Source of the DNA: Linnemannia schmuckeri | Lineage: Eukaryota; Mortierellomycota; Mortierellomycetes; Mortierellales; Mortierellaceae | Length of the DNA: 64,000 nt | Assembly: GCA_029449235.1 (NCBI GenBank) | Contig: JANATG010000004.1 | Span: 558,001 to 622,000 of the forward strand | Direction of reading: 5' to 3' | In this document: positions 1 through 12,255 of the stretch, piece after piece | Position numbering within the stretch: position 1 is the stretch's first letter | Layout: every line of letters begins with the position of its first letter | Position numbers and translations under genes: made by a program | Notes under the pieces: generated by a model | Told to the model about the DNA's origin: nothing | The model's database searches: none | Seen by the model: the letters and a program-made list of their open reading frames with translations, nothing else

Positions 1-2715
1 TCCTCCGAGAATTCAAACTCGTGCTCCGAGGACTCTCCATGGTCTTCTGCCACAATAGCTCCTCCGGCCTCGTCAGTGTGATCGCTGTCAGTACTGACGC
101 GGACATTGTGTTCTGAGGGTTGGTGGTATCCCATTGCACGAGCCTTTCCATGCTCATACTTGAGGTAGTAGGGCTTGAGGAACAGCATCCATGGGATGCA
201 AATGAAAGCGATCAACACCAGAAAACCTTGAATAAAGCCCTATTAACACAATTGCAAGAAGAATTAGTTGTTAGACATCGGTGTTACACATCTGCAAACG
301 CTGACATTCTTCTCTAAAAACAAGGAGACGTACCTGTCCAGGATACAGTTTGTCGGCCGCGTTGACAGATCCGGGGCTCAAGAACATGTAGATCATTGTG
401 TTGAGTAAACTAGGAGGCGAGTTGCGAATGGCGTGACCAGCAGCATCGGTCTCGAACCAGTTGACCGTCCACTTGTAGATGATCATAATGACCAAGTATC
501 CAAACAGAGACTGCATAAACAGCATCTGGGGGATGAATCCTCCGATCACGTCAATGGGCTTGCGGTAGAACTTGGCGTTAAAAAAGACCATGCAGATGCC
601 AAACGACATGTGAATGACTCCAAGGATGACAGACATTTTCATCTTATATGAGTTGGTAAACAGCAAATAGTTCTCTGTTCCATGCCATGCGTAGTCGATT
701 CCAAAGGGGTAGATGTGTCCGGTAGGTTCGGCAACTAAGGTCGTCTTGCCATCATAGTCCTCGGGAACGTTAAAGTGCCAACCAGACGTGAACCAAGGCA
801 GTGCGCGTGAAAAGATATCGTTGTACATCATTCCCGTAAAGAGCGAGAATGCTCCCATCAGCAACACAATGTATCGACCGGCAAACACCATTTGGAACAT
901 CTACCATTGCAAGCAAGAGATGTGAGTATCAAAAATCAAACCAATATTTTTGACATTCACAGTTCGGTACATATGATTGGTAGTGCTTACCTCGCCGTCA
1001 ACGCTGGCGAGCTTGCGCTCGTTGAGACAAAGATACAATGCGGCGAGTAAGACCAGGATTCCGTGACCGACATCACCAAACATGACAGCGAACAAAAAAG
1101 GGAAAGAGATGATGGTAAAGAGACCAGGGTTAACCTCACGGTACTTGGCCATACCATAGGCATCGACAATGCCCTGGAAACCCGATGTGAACTTGTTGGT
1201 CTTGTGGTAGGTTGGTGGCTCCTTGTGTGTCTTCAACTCGTTCAAGATCGAAGAAACCATAGATCCAGACCGTTGAGTGACTTCCCGAAGAGCTGCCTGG
1301 ATTGTGTTGATCTCGTTGGTCGGGCACCATCCCTCGGCAATCAGACACTTGCGGTTGATGTCATAGTTGAAGTGGTTCATAGTGTGGTAGGTCGCCTTCT
1401 CCTTCTTGACAATCGTCATCCACGATGTCAAGTTCTCCGAGATCCTGGTCAGTTCCAGGCGACGCGTTTGTGTTGTGTTGACAAGGACAGAGTTGAACTC
1501 GTCTATATGACGTTCCACCTCTTGCAGAGCATCCCTCCGGCGCTCCGCATTAGAATCGATCGGGTAGAGAGTTGCGCCAAGGGACTCTGCGATCTTTTTG
1601 ATCTTGGCAATGATCTCGCGTCCATGAGCAAAAATAATGAAGACATTCTTCTCGACAACGGTGTCTGTCGAGGGATCGATCACGGGCTCGTCAATCGCTG
1701 CGGTATTCATGTACAAGTTTCCACGGAGTGATCTCCAGAGGATGCGCTCAAAGGTCTGCATCTTGCTGCGAGGGATCACACCAGTGACATTACCCAGGTT
1801 CAATCCAACGTTCTGGTTTCCTGCGCCTCCAGTCTCCAGATCGCGATCCAACAGGGGCACCTCTGGTTCGTCAAACGAGTTGCGAATGTCCTCTTGGTGA
1901 GAAGCAGCCTAAGGTCGATTAGCAAGGAAGAGCCGTCAATAAAAGTTGAGAAAAGTATCGGATCGAAGTAAAGCGAATTTTTGATTTTGTCATGGTCCAA
2001 ACTTAAGAGAAAATGGGATCTTGATAATGATACCTCTTGAAAAAAATCGGACGACTCACGGAGGACGTGCTTCAGCTCTGTCAGCTCAAGGTAGCGACGC
2101 TGCATGGTCTCGTGCGAGTTGTTCATCTGAAGCAAGCGGTTCTCATGCTCAGAGATACGTTCCCCCAGATCGTCCAATTCCTGGCGTGAGCGAGCGCGAG
2201 ACAAGTGTGACGAGGGCATCGAGGGGCGGACATAAATGCCAACCTTTTCAATTTGCATCGTAAAGAAACCTAAATACAAGAGAGCGGAAGAACTGGTGGG
2301 TCAGTGCCAAATGAACACGGATAACCCCACTCTGGGATCCGGTCCGATCGCCAAGCACCCAATTGACCTCCTTCTGGTAAACACAACTTAAGGTGGAGGC
2401 AACTTACGGAGTTGACGCTCCATCTCGTCGAACCGTCGAATCTCACTCACGAAAGCGCGCTGGAAGGCGTTCACATCAGGGTTAAGCTACAGTGTCCACC
2501 ATTCAAAAGAGAAAAACAGGTTTAGCCAGTGAAACGAGGATGCGCGAAGCCAAAGCGACAACCGCTCCGTATGACAAAAGATGATAACATACGTCGCGAA
2601 ACTGGACAAGACCAAGCTCACCCAGCTCAGCAACCGTGGGCTGGGCGACTTCGGCAGGGATGTACAGCTGAATGAGCGACATCTCTTCCGAGCGGAAGAG
2701 AGTAGATTCGGTCAT
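1..2715 (-). CDS. VPH1: V-type proton ATPase subunit a (Vph1/Stv1 family), 3' end beyond window
   Basis: This encodes the large membrane subunit a of the V0 sector of the vacuolar H+-ATPase, which carries protons through the membrane and anchors the peripheral stator. Six exons can be placed with frames closing: 2593-2715, 2408-2486, 2034-2269, 991-1908, 334-900 and 1-239. The N-terminus has the family signature FRSEEMSLIQLYIP followed by ELGELGLVQFRD. Exons 2-3 give the cytosolic coiled-coil arm, exon 4 the rest of the cytosolic domain and the first membrane segments (FAVMFGDVGHGI), and exon 5 further membrane helices and the lumenal loop (YPFGIDYAWHGTENYL). The C-terminal half with the essential membrane arginine lies left of the window. 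The start matches that of yeast and animal homologues. It is divergent to the SRP68 gene. The family call is secure; Vph1 versus Stv1 type is not resolved. Confidence 0.95.
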
Positions 2716-3809
2716 GCTGCGGGGTCGGTTGATGGTGGTGTTGCGGTAAAGTTGTCGGATGTCTTCCTGGTGCTGAAAGGGATCGAATCGTCTTTGACGA
2801 TTGTTTGAGGAAGAGGATGTGGATGAAGATGGATAGTCAGGGGCAGAATAGACAGAAGGATGGTCGACAAGGACGAATGGGTTGGGATCGGAATCGTCGG
2901 TATGGTTGTTGTTGTTGGAATAGTTATTGTTATTGCTTTGGTTGCGAGAGGGGCTCCTCAGACGGCTTGTGAGTATCCCAGGGGTGAGAGCGCCAGAGCC
3001 AGCAGAAGCAGAAGCCGAGGTAGAGGAGGCGAGGACGTCTACCGGCGATTGGCTAGAGGTGCTTTGCTTGCGCTGGAGCGAGTCAAGGGGAACATATTCA
3101 CCGCCTGAGGGCTGGAAGAGGTTGGTGATGCGTTGAATGGTGGAAAAGTGTTGTGTGTGTTAAAGAAGGGAGGGGGACGTGAAGTTCGACTCCTCTTGTG
3201 GAGGAGAAGAAGTAGAAGGGAAGAGAGTGTAAGGTAAAGTAAGGGGGAAAGGAAGGGAGAAGAGGAAGGGAAAATAATGACGGAGGCGGGAGGTGATGAT
3301 GGTGAAGGAATGATGCCAAGGGGGAGTTCATAACCGGTAAAACTAGGCTATCTTTGGCACGGTCGACTTTCTTCTTTCAGCCCAAAACTGATCGCATTTG
3401 CATGCTGCAGCAGTGGAAATCGAATCGACGCGCTCCACGAGGAGGAAAGGAGCGGCCGATCCAAAGTAAATTAGTACATGCGATGATTCAGCCTACCTAA
3501 ATGTCATTCTGGATGTGTGAGTGGGAACAAAGAACTCCTATTCAACGAACGAACGAATAGCGACAGACATACCAAAGGAAAAAGAGAGCTTTCATCATCC
3601 ACACCCACTCGCGTTCTTCTCTTTTCTCACCCATCGACACTCATCCAAAGGTACCTACAGGAACAACTAGTTAGAGGATACAACCAAGGAGCAAGCAAGT
3701 CAACAAAAAAGCACACCTTATGCAGACAAGAGAGACTGACCTGGAGGTTTATCCCTGCATCATCGACGCCTTTCGCAGCATCACTTTTTAGGTCACGTCG
3801 AATAACATA
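2716..3809. promoter_or_regulatory. Divergent intergenic region between V-ATPase subunit a and SRP68
   Basis: This 1.1-kb spacer separates two start codons that point away from each other, so it should hold both promoters. It contains a GTT-trinucleotide stretch near 2900-2945 and a long purine-rich tract at about 3160-3310, which is CT-rich when read towards the V-ATPase gene. CT-rich leaders are common in fungal housekeeping promoters. No TATA box was assigned and no convincing coding sequence was seen. Confidence 0.4.
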
Positions 3810-6568
3810 ATGCAAGTGGATCAGTCAAGCGCCACCAAGGGTGCCCCCTTCACTCTAGACAGTACGTACATTTACTTCGAGGAAGTTTTGAAGTTTTGTG
3901 TTCTCAATTCAACTAGACCAACCAACTTCAAGTTATTCATCATCGTCACTTCTTCATATTCTTCATCTAGTTTTGTCGTTGACAAGTGAGGCTAGAAACT
4001 CATACGGACTGCGTCGTCAGGAATACGGACGTTACCGACACCACTGCACCCAAAGACTTCACAGGATTAGAAAGACCCTTGGATTCACTCATGGGAAGGA
4101 CAAGTCCTTTGCTTCCCGCCCCATCACCGCCGAGACTGTTACCGATGAAAAGTATGGCTTTTTTCTCTCATCCATGTGCATACCAGGATCGATCGATCGA
4201 CTTCGAGTCAGAAGACTGAAAATATCATTGCAATTGGAAAGCTAATCAAAAACTTCTGTCGTCGTTGACGCGATCTGTGGAAAATAGATATCTGCACTTG
4301 ATGCTGTTTCAGGCCGAGCGCGCTTGGGGATACGCCATGGAGATCAAAGCATTGTCGGTTGCATTGGACGACACACGCAAGCAGCAACATTACATGAACC
4401 GATTGAAGAAGGCTGCCAAGACCGCCGGCGAACTGGAGGCTTTATGCTCAACAAAGGCTGGCAAGGTTGATGTCCGATCTACTCTGGATGCTCAGGCCTA
4501 CTCTGCATTGATGTCGGGATACGTCCTCTTTGAGGCTCAACAATGGCAGGGCGCATTGGAGAAGTTCTCGGCCGCTCGGTAAGGAGTCACTCATGGGCAT
4601 CATTGGAATGAGCTTTATTGGTATTTGCGACAAAGGAAAAAACTCTGTTTCGAAACTTGCCACTTTTGATGGAAAGCTACTTAGGGAATCATGAAATGAG
4701 TATGTCGGTATTTAGGCTGAAGGAAAACTCTGAAGCCAAACTTACTGCTTTGACATGTCATTCAACCTCTTTTAGCGCTATCTATGACAAACTCTCGTTG
4801 GCTGGAACTTCGCATCAGGAGGCATTGTGCCACGCTGCCATGGATGAGATCGACCCCAACATTCGTTTCTGTGGATATCGCCTGCGTTTAGCCAAGGATG
4901 GTGTTGTCAATGTCGAGGAGCTCGTCAAGATGTCGGCTGCCAACAAGGCATCTGGATCGGATGTTCTGATGCGCGAGATTGAACACTTGATCGCACAGAC
5001 CCGCCAGGAGAAGGCGCAGGATCTGGAATCGATTCAGTGGAGATCCAAAGTCTTGCCCTTGAAGAACCCCAAGCTGGCTACCGCCATCTTGGCTGCTCAG
5101 GAGACTGCTGCCGAATTGAACAACTTGCAGGATGCCACCTCAGAGGCCAAGCTGGAGCAGTTCGACAAGGTCTTGCAGGCCTATGCCGAGGCCGAGAAGC
5201 ATGTCAAGAAGGCTCTCAAGGAGGATGCTGTACGTATCAGGATTTCGCTGCGTGCGGATCAAATCGTTGCACTTTAGGTTCATTACGGTGATATTTTACA
5301 TGAGATCTCACGCGCTTTATCTTTTTCCTTGAAATTGTAGATCGCGGCAGCAAAGGTCAAGTCGTCAAAGTCGGAGCAGAACACTGCCGATTTGAACATG
5401 ATTGCAACGTATATCAGTTACTCCAGCCTCCGTACTGCCATTGACCGCAACTTACTTCTCGCCAAGGATGTCTACAACAAGTTGGAGGGAGACGAGGCGA
5501 CCACAGACAGGAATGAGGATGTGCATTACCAGAATCTGGTCAAGGCTTACGACAACGTTGTCCAGGTACTTTTATCGACCGAGTTGATATTTTGGCGTTC
5601 TTGGATTTCGTCAAATCGTGTTCGATATTAACTGTTTCCGTAATTATGTATGCAATGCCTGTGGTAGAACTTGACGGCTATTCAGGAGCTTCCTGGTGTT
5701 GCCGCAGACACAATTCTGGCTTCAGAGGTCGAGAACAAGTTGCTGTATTACAAAGCCTGGAGATGCTTCTTCACTGCAACAGCATACTCGAAGTTGTCGC
5801 GTCATATAGAGGCCATTGCGCTGTTTGACCGTGCACAGTCGTATGCTACCCAGATCCGCGGCGGACTTGGACGATCATCATCCTCGCACGGTGCAGGAAG
5901 CAATGATGCTGACTCTTTCAACGTGACCGAGAAGGAGTTGCAGGAGGTTGAGAGCAAGATTCGTGGACGGAAATGTCAGGTGCATGCAGCCTGGTACCTT
6001 GAGAATGGACAAGAGAGCGGAGACGGTATTGAGGACAAGTTGTCGTCAATGAGTCTGGACGAGAAGTCATTGGATGAGGTAAGATTACCTTGAGTGCTTT
6101 TTTATGTTGGAGAGTATGGGCATGAAGGAGTAAGGAAGGAGGGAGAGAGGCGGAGGGGAAAGTGGAGTGAAAGAGAGAGCGAGAGATGGAGTGAGCACAT
6201 GTCGGAAAGAGTACCCTGATTTCGTTTGACCCAAATCTGTGTTTGAAAAATGCGGCCTTCGGACTAACCCCACCTCTTTTATCTCTTCTCGTTCTTCGCG
6301 CATAAAAAAAACAAAGCCTGCGTTGATCAAGCGGTTGGATTCTTACCCAACATCGATTACATCAAAGGCCAATCCAACGGTGCCTCATCTGGTTGACTTC
6401 CCTCCATCATTGCAGCCGATCCCCGCCAAGCCATTGTTCTTTGATATCGCGTTCAACCACATGGATTATAACCACGATGCATTGGCCGAGAGGGCTGGTC
6501 GCCCCAAGGCTGCCCAGAGCGAGTCTTCGGGTGGTGGATGGTTTGGATCCATTTGGGGTCGTAAGTAG
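3810..6568 (+). CDS. SRP68: Signal recognition particle subunit SRP68
   Basis: SRP68 forms a heterodimer with SRP72 on the S domain of SRP RNA and acts in co-translational targeting of secretory proteins to the ER. Seven exons close in frame to 621 aa: 3810-3861, 3971-4151, 4288-4578, 4776-5229, 5341-5565, 5668-6078 and 6317-6568. The length is close to the human protein (about 627 aa). The N-terminal RNA-binding region is recognisable (YGRYRHHCTQRLHRIRKTLG, then AERAWGYAME and YSALMSGYVLFE). Tetratricopeptide-like helices follow, and the C-terminal signature is FPPSLQPIPAKPLFFDIAFN. The start at 3810 gives a short 17-residue first exon whose splice joins cleanly to the conserved block. The last acceptor (AAAG before 6317) is weak but the reading frame supports it. 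Confidence 0.93.
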
Positions 6569-7840
6569 ACTATTTAGGCAGCCATGGTCGGAGCGAGTGT
6601 GAAAATGATGACGTCTAAGTGCAACAGATGAAGGAGCGCGGACTGTCTACGATCAAAGAGAGGACCGCACCAAAGAGAAAGAGGAGATCGAATAGACAAA
6701 CAAACAACAAACAAAACAAACAAAGCAAACAAATATTTTTTCAACCGCCAAATATCATTCATGGCTTCCTTTGTTTCTTTGTACGCGTCGTCTTGTTCTC
6801 GTAAACCGAAAAGGAAAGAAGGCAAAGTGAGAAAAACTTTTTCAATGTCCGAGAGAGAGTGCGTGTGTATGATAAAACAAAGGCAGGGGGAGAGGGGAAA
6901 GAAGGGAGGGAAGAAGTAAGAGAAAAGGTTTCTATTCAAAAAAAAACAACGTGGCGTAAGCCCTTCGACGGCAGGGTCTGGGTTTTCTCACTTTGAAATG
7001 TGAAAGTCCTTATTTTCTTTATCATGTTTGCTGTTTTGGTATTCAGGCATTCGTTGACGATATTTTCGATCGCGGTACGAGGAGTAACGCGACAGGAAGA
7101 TTATGTGACCTTGGTTGGCTGTAGTCACCGCAGAGGAACCTGAAGAAAAAATGCGGTAGATGGTGCTCGTTTAACAAGCGAAGAGAGCTTTTCTGAAGTT
7201 GTTCGGGGAAGGGATGTGTGTAAAGGACAGGAAGGGAGAAAAGCAAGGTGTAAGGCGGAGATGCAACCTTGAGATTATTGTGAGAAGTGGAATTGAGATA
7301 TCAAGCAAGACGGATAACGAAAGGAGACCGAGACAAGAGGCGGCTGCTGTTGTGTCGCGTTTTGGTGTCTGAGAGTAGGGGTGGTCCAGGGCGTGTAAGA
7401 TTTTTGGCATGAGCGTGTGTGTGTGGACGCACATACATTGATAGGCGGGACATGGAATCCACATGGCAATGGAAGGAGAAGAAGGTCCAAGTGGAGAAAG
7501 AGAGCTAACATAGCGGGATAAAAAAAAAAGAGGGTACGGGAAGTCAAAGCAAGGACAGTAACAACAACAACAATAACAACAACAACGAAAAAAAAAAAAA
7601 AAAAGAGCCCTGGCTGCCTGGTCTACTGGTGTGAACAATAACAAAAACAAGGTCAAAAAAGGTTTTTTTCTTTTTCTTTTCCTTTTTTTTTCTCCTTTGA
7701 TCGCCACCATCACACCCCACCCATAAAAAGGACAGCCTTTCCTTCATCCTTTTTTCTTTTTCTTCTCTTTTCTCTTTTTTCTCTCTTTTCATCCTACACC
7801 TTCTTTCCCCCTTTTCACCGACACACTTACATACATCACT
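6569..7840. other. Intergenic spacer, low complexity, promoter of the SET-domain gene
   Basis: No gene was recognised in these 1.27 kb. There is a CAA/AAC run at about 7559-7586 followed by a 17-A tract. An almost pure pyrimidine stretch at about 7735-7815 lies just before the SET-domain start codon and is probably its promoter and 5' leader. The open frames here are low-complexity shadows. Confidence 0.5.
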
Positions 7841-10303
7841 ATGAAGCACCACACCTTGAACGCATTCCTCACATGGGCCGAGGAGAACAACATCCACTGG
7901 GACAAGGACGCCATTGAGGTTCGCGAGGGCAAGCACGGCCTCGGCATCTACGCCAAGAAGAACCTCGACGCCGGCTACGAAGGTACCCTTCTTTCCTTCT
8001 TTTCTGCTAGCATGTATCATTCTTTGATTTGCTGCTGTTCCTATGGATGGTAACTGTTGCCTGTGCCTAACCATGAAAATCCATCATACCTTGTCCTCAT
8101 ACAACCAACATAGCCATCCAGGTCCCCAAGTCGATCGTCTTGTCGGTCGAATCGACCGGAATCGCCAATTTGCTGGAGGAGGAGGACATTGAGGGCTACG
8201 CTGGACTCACCCTCGCCTGCATGTACGAGTACTCCAAGGGCGCCGAGTCTGTTTGGTCCGCCTACCTCGCTCTCTTGGCCGAGTCCCGCCCCCAAATGCC
8301 CTCTGACTTGTCCGAGGATGCCCGCGAGCTCTTGAAGAAGTCCGAGGTCTTTGGCGATATCGAGACTGACTTGGTACGTTAACAGGAAGGATTATATTGT
8401 TGTAAACTAAGTGCCTCTGTTGTCATTGTTTGTTGTTGCTTGCTTTGTTATTTTGTGGAGTGACAATTTTTTCATTTTTTTTTGAGAGCGAGTCGCCTTT
8501 GCTGTTGTTTGTGCTTGTTTGGTTTTTGGTGCTTTTTAGATCCACAGCCTGTGTGTGTTTGTGGTGATGTTTTCGGTGATGTTTTCTCAAATGACGTTGT
8601 GGGAGGAGACCGAACTAAAAACGAGAGCATGGCCCACACGACATTATATAGACACTTTTTTTCTTTTCTTCCTTCTCGGACTTGTTCACTTGAACAGTCT
8701 AAATTGGTTGTTATCCTTCCAAGGTTTCCACGACGCGTCATAACGCGCATCATCATCCTTTGTTTTTTCTTGCTATACTCTTCTAACTTTTCTTCTACCT
8801 TATTTTTCGACTCTAACTGCTTTATAGAAGGACATGCAGGAGGATTATGACACTGTTATTGTTCCTTTCCTTGAGAAGCACCCCGAAATCTTCTCCGCCG
8901 AGATCAAGGCCAAGTTCTTCACCTACGAGGACTTCAAGACCATGACCTCGCACGTCTCTTCCCGTGCCATGGATGTCGACAACTTCCACATCTCTGCCCT
9001 CGTTCCCTTCGCTGATCTGTAAGTTCAAGGACTGTACCTGCACCTGCACCTGTCCCTCCTTGTGCATGTGCGGAATCTTTTTGTTCCTTTGTGGATTACA
9101 CATTCCAGAAGGCAGAGGATTTACAAGATATTTGTGACTTGCTTTCATCCAAATAGTGTCAACCACAACTCGGAGCCTAACTCGGACTACTTGACTCACG
9201 AGGAGGTCTGCGAGGTCTGCGGCGCCATCTCCTGCGAGCACATGGATGAGGACGAGGAAGACGAGGATGAGGATGAGGCCCCCGAGCTCGCTGCCGACGA
9301 GGATAAGAAGAAGCGCGCTGCTGCCAAGAAGGCCGAGGCTGCCGATGTCGATGGCGAGGACGACGACGAGGACGATGAGGACTGGGAGGATGACATCAAC
9401 GACACCTGCGACATTGTCCTCGACGACGACGTCAAGAAGGGCGAGGAGATCACCCGTCACTATGGTCCCTTCCCCAACAAGATCTTCCTCTCCAAGTACG
9501 GATTCGCCGAGATCGATAACGAGCATGACACCGTCACCGTCCAGCTCGAGATGGTCAAGAAGGCTGCCGAGTCCATCTTGGGCGACCCCGCCTTGGTTGA
9601 GGAGCGCACCAAGTGGTTCTTGGACACTGAGGATATCTTCATCGGCGAGGACGATGAGGATGAGCTCGAGGAGGAGGGCTGCTGCGATGGCGACCACGAC
9701 CACGATCACCACCACCACCACGGTCACGCCCACAAGCACGAGAAGAAGGATGTCGAGGCTGGTGAGGCCGAGGAGTCCGAGTCTGAGGATGAGGAGTCTG
9801 ATGATGAGGCTGAGGAGGAGGACTTCCCTCGCGACATCATGGAGATCATGCACGATGGATCGATCGATGACCGTCTCCTCATGTTGCTGAACGTTCTCTT
9901 TATGGAGAAGGAGCAGTTTGCCAAGGTCGAGGAGAGCGTCGATGCCGCCACCGAGTACTTTAACGACATCTTCCTCCGCCGCGCCATCGAGGAGGACCTC
10001 GCCGCCGATGACGAGGAGGACTCTGATGACGAGGAGCAGCAGCCCAAGCCTGAGCTCAAGCCCCTCGACGATGCCGGTCGCCGTGTCCGCAAGAACGTCC
10101 TCGAGGCCATTCTCCAGGTCATCCGTCTTCGTGCTGATGCCTACGGTGTCTCTGACAAGACCACTGCTGAGGAGGACTTGGAGTTGTTGAACAAGGCTGG
10201 TCTTTCTGGTACTCTCTACTATGGAGCCCTCTGCGTCATTGGCGAGAAGAAGGTCCTCCAGAATGCCTTGAAGACCTACACCAAGTTCCACGCTGAGCTG
10301 TAA
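7841..10303 (+). CDS. SET-domain protein lysine methyltransferase (RKM/EFM1-like) with acidic and His-rich inserts
   Basis: This is probably a cytosolic AdoMet-dependent lysine methyltransferase of the Rubisco-LSMT/SETD6-type SET class, whose fungal members modify ribosomal proteins or elongation factors. Four exons close in frame to 579 aa: 7841-7982, 8114-8373, 8828-9018 and 9157-10303. SET landmarks are REGKHGLGIYAKKNL near residue 28, then LVPFADLVNHNSEPNSDY near 190-205 (the NH motif that binds AdoMet), then EITRHYG near 295 and FLSKYGF. The SET core is interrupted near residues 210-275 by CEVCGAISCEH and a long Asp/Glu-rich stretch. A second acidic stretch with an HDHDHHHHHGHAH run follows near 380-410. 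Codon use is strongly biased to GAG, AAG and C-ending codons, suggesting high expression. The exact subfamily and substrate are uncertain. Confidence 0.85.
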
Positions 10304-10722
10304 GGTGCTTTTCTCATTTCGCATGTTTGTTTTTCATTTTTGCACATACCACAGTCGTTTGCACTCTTCTTTTCTTTCTTTTTTCAATTTATCACCCATT
10401 ATCATCATGTATCTTTATCCCCCATTCCCCTTTTCAAGCATTGAACATCCCCTTCCCCCCTCTCCTTACATAAATCCAAAAAGATGACTCCCCCTCCCAT
10501 ATTCCCCCTTTGTTTTTGCTAATAGAATAAAAATATCTCGCACACCATTGTTTTTGTGGATAAGAGGACGTGCACGCTGGTTGTTTGTTTGTTTGTTATT
10601 TTGCTGTGGATATGATACAAATCATTCTCGAAACAAGCATAATTAGGAAGAGGGACAGAGACTGAGTGAAAGAGAGAGATAGCGATGAAAATGGAAACAA
10701 CTGTCTAGACTCCTCACGATCT
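10304..10722. terminator. Convergent 3' flanks of the SET-domain and secreted-protein genes
   Basis: This short AT-rich spacer lies between two converging genes. A polyadenylation-like AATAAA is present at about 10525 on the plus strand and GTTT repeats occur at about 10580-10595. No coding sequence was recognised. Confidence 0.35.
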
Positions 10723-10998
10723 CTAGTCGCACTGCAAAGGGCATTTATTGTCGAGGGATGCTTGGATGCTTTCACAGAAGGAATGACTGGTCTGGGAGTA
10801 GCAGGCGTCGAAGGATTTCTGGTTCGCGGCCTTGCATTCGGCAAGACACTTTCGGGTGGCCTCTGTTCTCTTGTCCTCCCGGCGGATCAGTGGTGCAAAT
10901 GATGATAATGCGGCGATGGGAGTTGCGTTGGTGAGACTGAGGAGAAGGACGACGGTGAGTGTGAAGAGGAGGAGGTTTGGTGCCGAGGAAAAACGCAT
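10723..10998 (-). CDS. Small secreted cysteine-rich protein
   Basis: This intronless gene encodes 91 aa. Residues 1-25 form a signal peptide (charged start, Leu/Val-rich core, ending TNA). A short pro-like segment follows with dibasic sites LIRR and EDKR that a Kex2-type protease could cut. The mature part, about 50 residues, carries six cysteines spaced C-x3-C-x10-C-x8-C-x10-C-x3-C, which is mirror-symmetric. The outer C-x3-C pairs resemble alpha-hairpinin-type disulfide hairpins, but no family is claimed. A secreted peptide with an effector or defence role is possible. Against a chance frame are the clean signal peptide, the even cysteine pattern and the compact length. Confidence 0.65.
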   Translation of the reverse strand: MRFSSAPNLLLFTLTVVLLLSLTNATPIAALSSFAPLIRREDKRTEATRKCLAECKAANQKSFDACYSQTSHSFCESIQASLDNKCPLQCD

Positions 10999-11973
10999 AT
11001 TGAAAAGATGAAAAAAAAGGGAGATGGAGGGAGGAAGAGGACGGAAGTTGAAGGAGATAAGGAGTATGTGTGGAAACTAGGAAGACATTAAGAGCTTGGA
11101 GATGTGAGAGCGACGATTGAGGAGTGGGTGGCAGTTTGCTTTGTCGGGGAATTGTTAGTAAAATGGAGAAGTAAAGAGAAAGAAGAAAAGAAAAAAAGGG
11201 AGGGAGAAGAATGTAAGGATGGTGAGAAATGGTGTGAAAGAAAAGGGAAGGAAAAGGAAGAGGCGGGTACGTTAGGATAGTATTTAACAATGATGCGGTC
11301 ACCCTTTATGCGTTTTGCTTCCTATTCCTTTTGCGTACTCCGTGTTTTAGGATTCGAATACAGCACACTAATTCAGCCACCGATGATTCAGCCCTCTCTA
11401 TGGGACAGAAGCATTAAGACAAAAAAATTCCTGTGCAGGACCATATAAAAGGGGTAAGTGAAGAGCTCTTAAATGGGACATGGAGTAGATGGAAGGAAGA
11501 ATAGATTGCTCCATTGCGGCGGAAGGCAAAGTGCCTTGATCAGGGTAATTTTAGCAACCAACAATGGGAAAAAGTCCATGGAAGTAAGGTAAAGCGATCA
11601 AAAAACGACAGAAATAAGAGAACATGGAAACCCAATCCCAAGATTTTTAGTCGGCACCCCAGCGTATGTCCTTGTTGCCCTCACACACGGAGGGAGCTAC
11701 AAATCCAGGAGACGAGGACCATGGTCGTACTGTTCAGCCTCTTCCCTCTCCTTTCTAGCTCTCCTTTGAACCCTTTTACTCCCGTCTCCTCCTCTTCTCC
11801 TCCCTCGTTAACTGTCCCTGTCGTTTCGTTGATCCGAAAAAGTAGGTCTAGGCGTGTATACCCGACAGTCAGCACGTGCATTCCAGACAATGTGGTCGGT
11901 GCTTTTGGACAATACGGAGATATTTTGAAGAGTGCCTTTGCTTCCATTACATGGCTAACTAACAATCTGCGCT
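10999..11973. other. Intergenic region without recognised gene
   Basis: The part next to the secreted-protein gene (about 11000-11280) is purine-rich on the plus strand and probably includes its promoter and 5' leader. From 11300 to 11970 no protein family, RNA gene or repeat was recognised; the open frames there show no conserved motif. Confidence 0.4.
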
Positions 11974-12223
11974 TCATAGTGGAACTGCCCGTTGCCGTCT
12001 CTCAAACTCAGTCCTTGCCATCTGTTCACTAGGAGAGATCACAGGTGCGACACTTCCCATCAACCCAACACCTTCCAAGAACCCCACCTGCGGACGGAAC
12101 CTAATCGTCTCCTTCAACTTTTTGTGAGAAAACACAAAACCCAATGAACAGGTAGATTAGCTACGTCGTCGTTTTTCTTTTGAACATCCTTTGTCAAATG
12201 TAACCTAGGGCCAAGGAGAAGCA

Positions 12224-12255
<32 letters not shown>

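Noticed and set aside
7171..8074. Minus-strand frames of 176-180 codons upstream of the SET-domain start
   Set aside because: They translate the pyrimidine promoter tract into Lys/Arg or Phe/Leu runs and overlap exon 1 of the real gene.
8822..10324. 500-codon open frame on the minus strand opposite the SET-domain gene
   Set aside because: It is the mirror of GAG/GAC-rich codons (giving Leu/Val/Ile runs), has no family motif, and the plus-strand gene has conserved SET motifs with proper introns.
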